Source: Cristatella mucedo (taxonomy: Eukaryota; Bryozoa; Phylactolaemata; Cristatellidae). From it: DNA of 35,000 nt. The position numbers and the translations under genes were made by a program. The DNA is taken from the NCBI GenBank assembly GCA_009760855.2, contig WPIO01000075.1, positions 1,152,501-1,187,500 on the forward strand. The letters run 5' to 3'. Below are positions 34,892-35,000 of this stretch, piece after piece; within the stretch, counting starts at the first letter, position 1; each line of letters opens with the position of its first letter. The notes beneath the pieces are model-generated. The model ran no database searches and was not told the origin of the DNA. It saw nothing but the letters and a program-made list of their open reading frames with translations.

Positions 34892-35000
34892 ATATAACAA
34901 TATATTGACTAATTAAAGCTCGGAAGTTTGCCCATCGCACGACAAGATGGCATCGTTCAGTCACTAGGTAAGATGGTGCATCATTTCTTCTGTTCTTTAC

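Overview
This window is nuclear DNA from an invertebrate animal. Genes are split by introns with GT...AG borders. Very long CT, AC, GT and GA microsatellites, 5'-truncated LINE copies and tRNA-derived SINEs fill most of the space, and I found no bacterial operon, rRNA gene or CRISPR array. The species cannot be named from the sequence. The second zinc finger of the main gene has the Drosophila-like spacing C-X7-C-X6-C-X3-H, which points to a protostome. A flatworm or other lophotrochozoan is only a guess.

The one gene I recognise with confidence is a muscleblind (mbl/MBNL) orthologue on the + strand, an RNA-binding regulator of alternative splicing. Exon A (13418-13654) holds the start codon, finger 1 and the first cysteine of finger 2. 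Exon B (16482 to about 16670, possibly to 16733) completes finger 2 and adds the conserved linker. A tentative polyalanine exon ends at 21119. A further exon (24091-24330) carries the PYLSP/Ala-rich linker and ends in DRLE. A probable exon (28608-28706) carries the RKRPRD basic segment. All of these borders fit phase 0. No exon for fingers 3-4 and no final exon or 3' UTR was recognised, so the gene is open at its 3' end. A GC- and CpG-rich stretch (about 8440-10150), followed by a long GA tract (10159-10290), is the likely promoter and 5' UTR region. A possible 5' exon lies at 10685-10747.

The left flank (1-8400) has no recognisable host gene. It holds a SINE, two 3' fragments of one L2/CR1-like LINE family (3572-4290 and 7697-8400), a decayed CTG-rich repeat and a (CT)49 tract. 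The right part (28.7-35 kb) holds an internally deleted, frameshifted copy of a multicopy mobile-element-associated protein gene (31065-31980), more LINE and SINE remnants and AT-rich DNA.

The most notable points are these: the mbl reading frame reaches the residues that precede finger 3 in four-finger MBNL proteins, yet no such fingers follow; three in-frame donor sites surround a (CAG)15 tract; the transcript strand is full of CUG/YGCU motifs of the kind muscleblind proteins bind; SINEs here carry the same 3' stem-loop tail as the local LINEs; and there are several perfect inverted repeats, including a palindromic 13-bp minisatellite at 19671-19771.
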